A stretch of 64,000 nucleotides of DNA from Haloechinothrix alba (GTDB lineage: Bacteria; Actinomycetota; Actinomycetes; Mycobacteriales; Pseudonocardiaceae): the NCBI RefSeq assembly GCF_900188115.1, contig NZ_FZNW01000011.1:123165-187164 (forward strand), written 5' to 3'. Numbering within the stretch: the first letter of the stretch is position 1; each line of letters begins with the position of its first letter. Below are positions 63,932-64,000 of the stretch, one piece after another. The position numbers and the translations under genes are program-made. Under the pieces are notes generated by a model. That model worked only from the letters and a program-made list of their open reading frames with translations, was not told where the DNA came from and did no database searches.

Positions 63932-64000
63932 TCACGCTGGTGCTTGTTGACGTTGCCATCGTCGCATGAGTTCGTTGGGAGTGCGGTCATTGAGGCATTC
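63932..64000 (-). CDS. C-terminal end of an unidentified protein, cut by window edge
   Basis: The minus strand from the right edge encodes ECLNDRTPNELMRRWQRQQ and ends at a TGA at 63932-63934. Only about 22 codons are visible, abutting the IS256 fragment. It could be the tail of another transposase or of an unrelated gene; nothing further can be said. Confidence 0.3.
   Translation of the reverse strand, partial: ECLNDRTPNELMRRWQRQQAPA

Overview
The window comes from a high-GC actinomycete, most likely a Pseudonocardiaceae-type organism (Amycolatopsis, Saccharomonospora and relatives). The left half, about 1-32,000, is ordinary chromosomal backbone. Its gene order closely follows the Mycobacterium tuberculosis block Rv2464c-Rv2478c: nei, rpiB, a mycothiol-type DsbA reductase, pepN, a DUF5130 protein, HNH endonuclease, group II truncated haemoglobin, alpha-glucosidase, an Rv2474c-like protein, the large NAD-glutamate dehydrogenase, an EttA-type ABC-F protein and an SSB-like protein. 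Locally inserted genes include two metallo-beta-lactamase-fold proteins, an aldehyde dehydrogenase, the small cytochrome oxidase subunit CtaJ and a peculiar hexapeptide-repeat protein at 8878-9117. After this come a GAF-regulator/aldehyde dehydrogenase/DUF779 module, a CopD-CtaG fusion, an acyl-CoA ligase and a methyltransferase.

A tRNA-Arg(TCT) gene at 32093-32166 marks a sharp change. Immediately beyond it lies a decayed ISL3-type transposase, base composition becomes visibly less GC-rich, and almost all genes lie on the minus strand. This reads as a lipid-uptake and lipid-degradation island running from 33.3 kb to about 63 kb. It ends in IS debris at 63.7-64 kb, and may continue past the window.

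The island has two halves. The transport half, in transcription order 48099 to 33343, holds two YrbE permeases, an Mkl/MceG-type ATPase, six Mce proteins, a 12-TM RND/MMPL protein, a membrane-anchored SurA/parvulin-type chaperone and a small membrane protein. Most junctions are ATGA or TGATG overlaps, so the importer looks translated as one unit. Upstream on the same strand are an SDR, an SCP2 sterol-carrier-domain protein and a CYP125/CYP124-like P450. The catabolic half (63.0-52.8 kb) has an acyl-CoA ligase, four crotonases, an acyl-CoA dehydrogenase, an HSDL2-like dehydrogenase, a SnoaL-like protein, a small coupled unknown protein and two TetR regulators, one with two complete TetR units in tandem.

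The inferred role is that Mce/YrbE/ATPase imports a sterol-like or branched lipid, P450 and SDR oxidise it, the ligase activates it, and the dehydrogenase, crotonases and SDRs shorten it. No thiolase is present in the window, so the pathway must be completed elsewhere. An 18-bp motif shared (16 of 18 positions) between the region upstream of the SDR-SCP2-P450 genes and the region upstream of the acyl-CoA ligase suggests that both halves answer to one regulator. The substrate cannot be decided from sequence alone.
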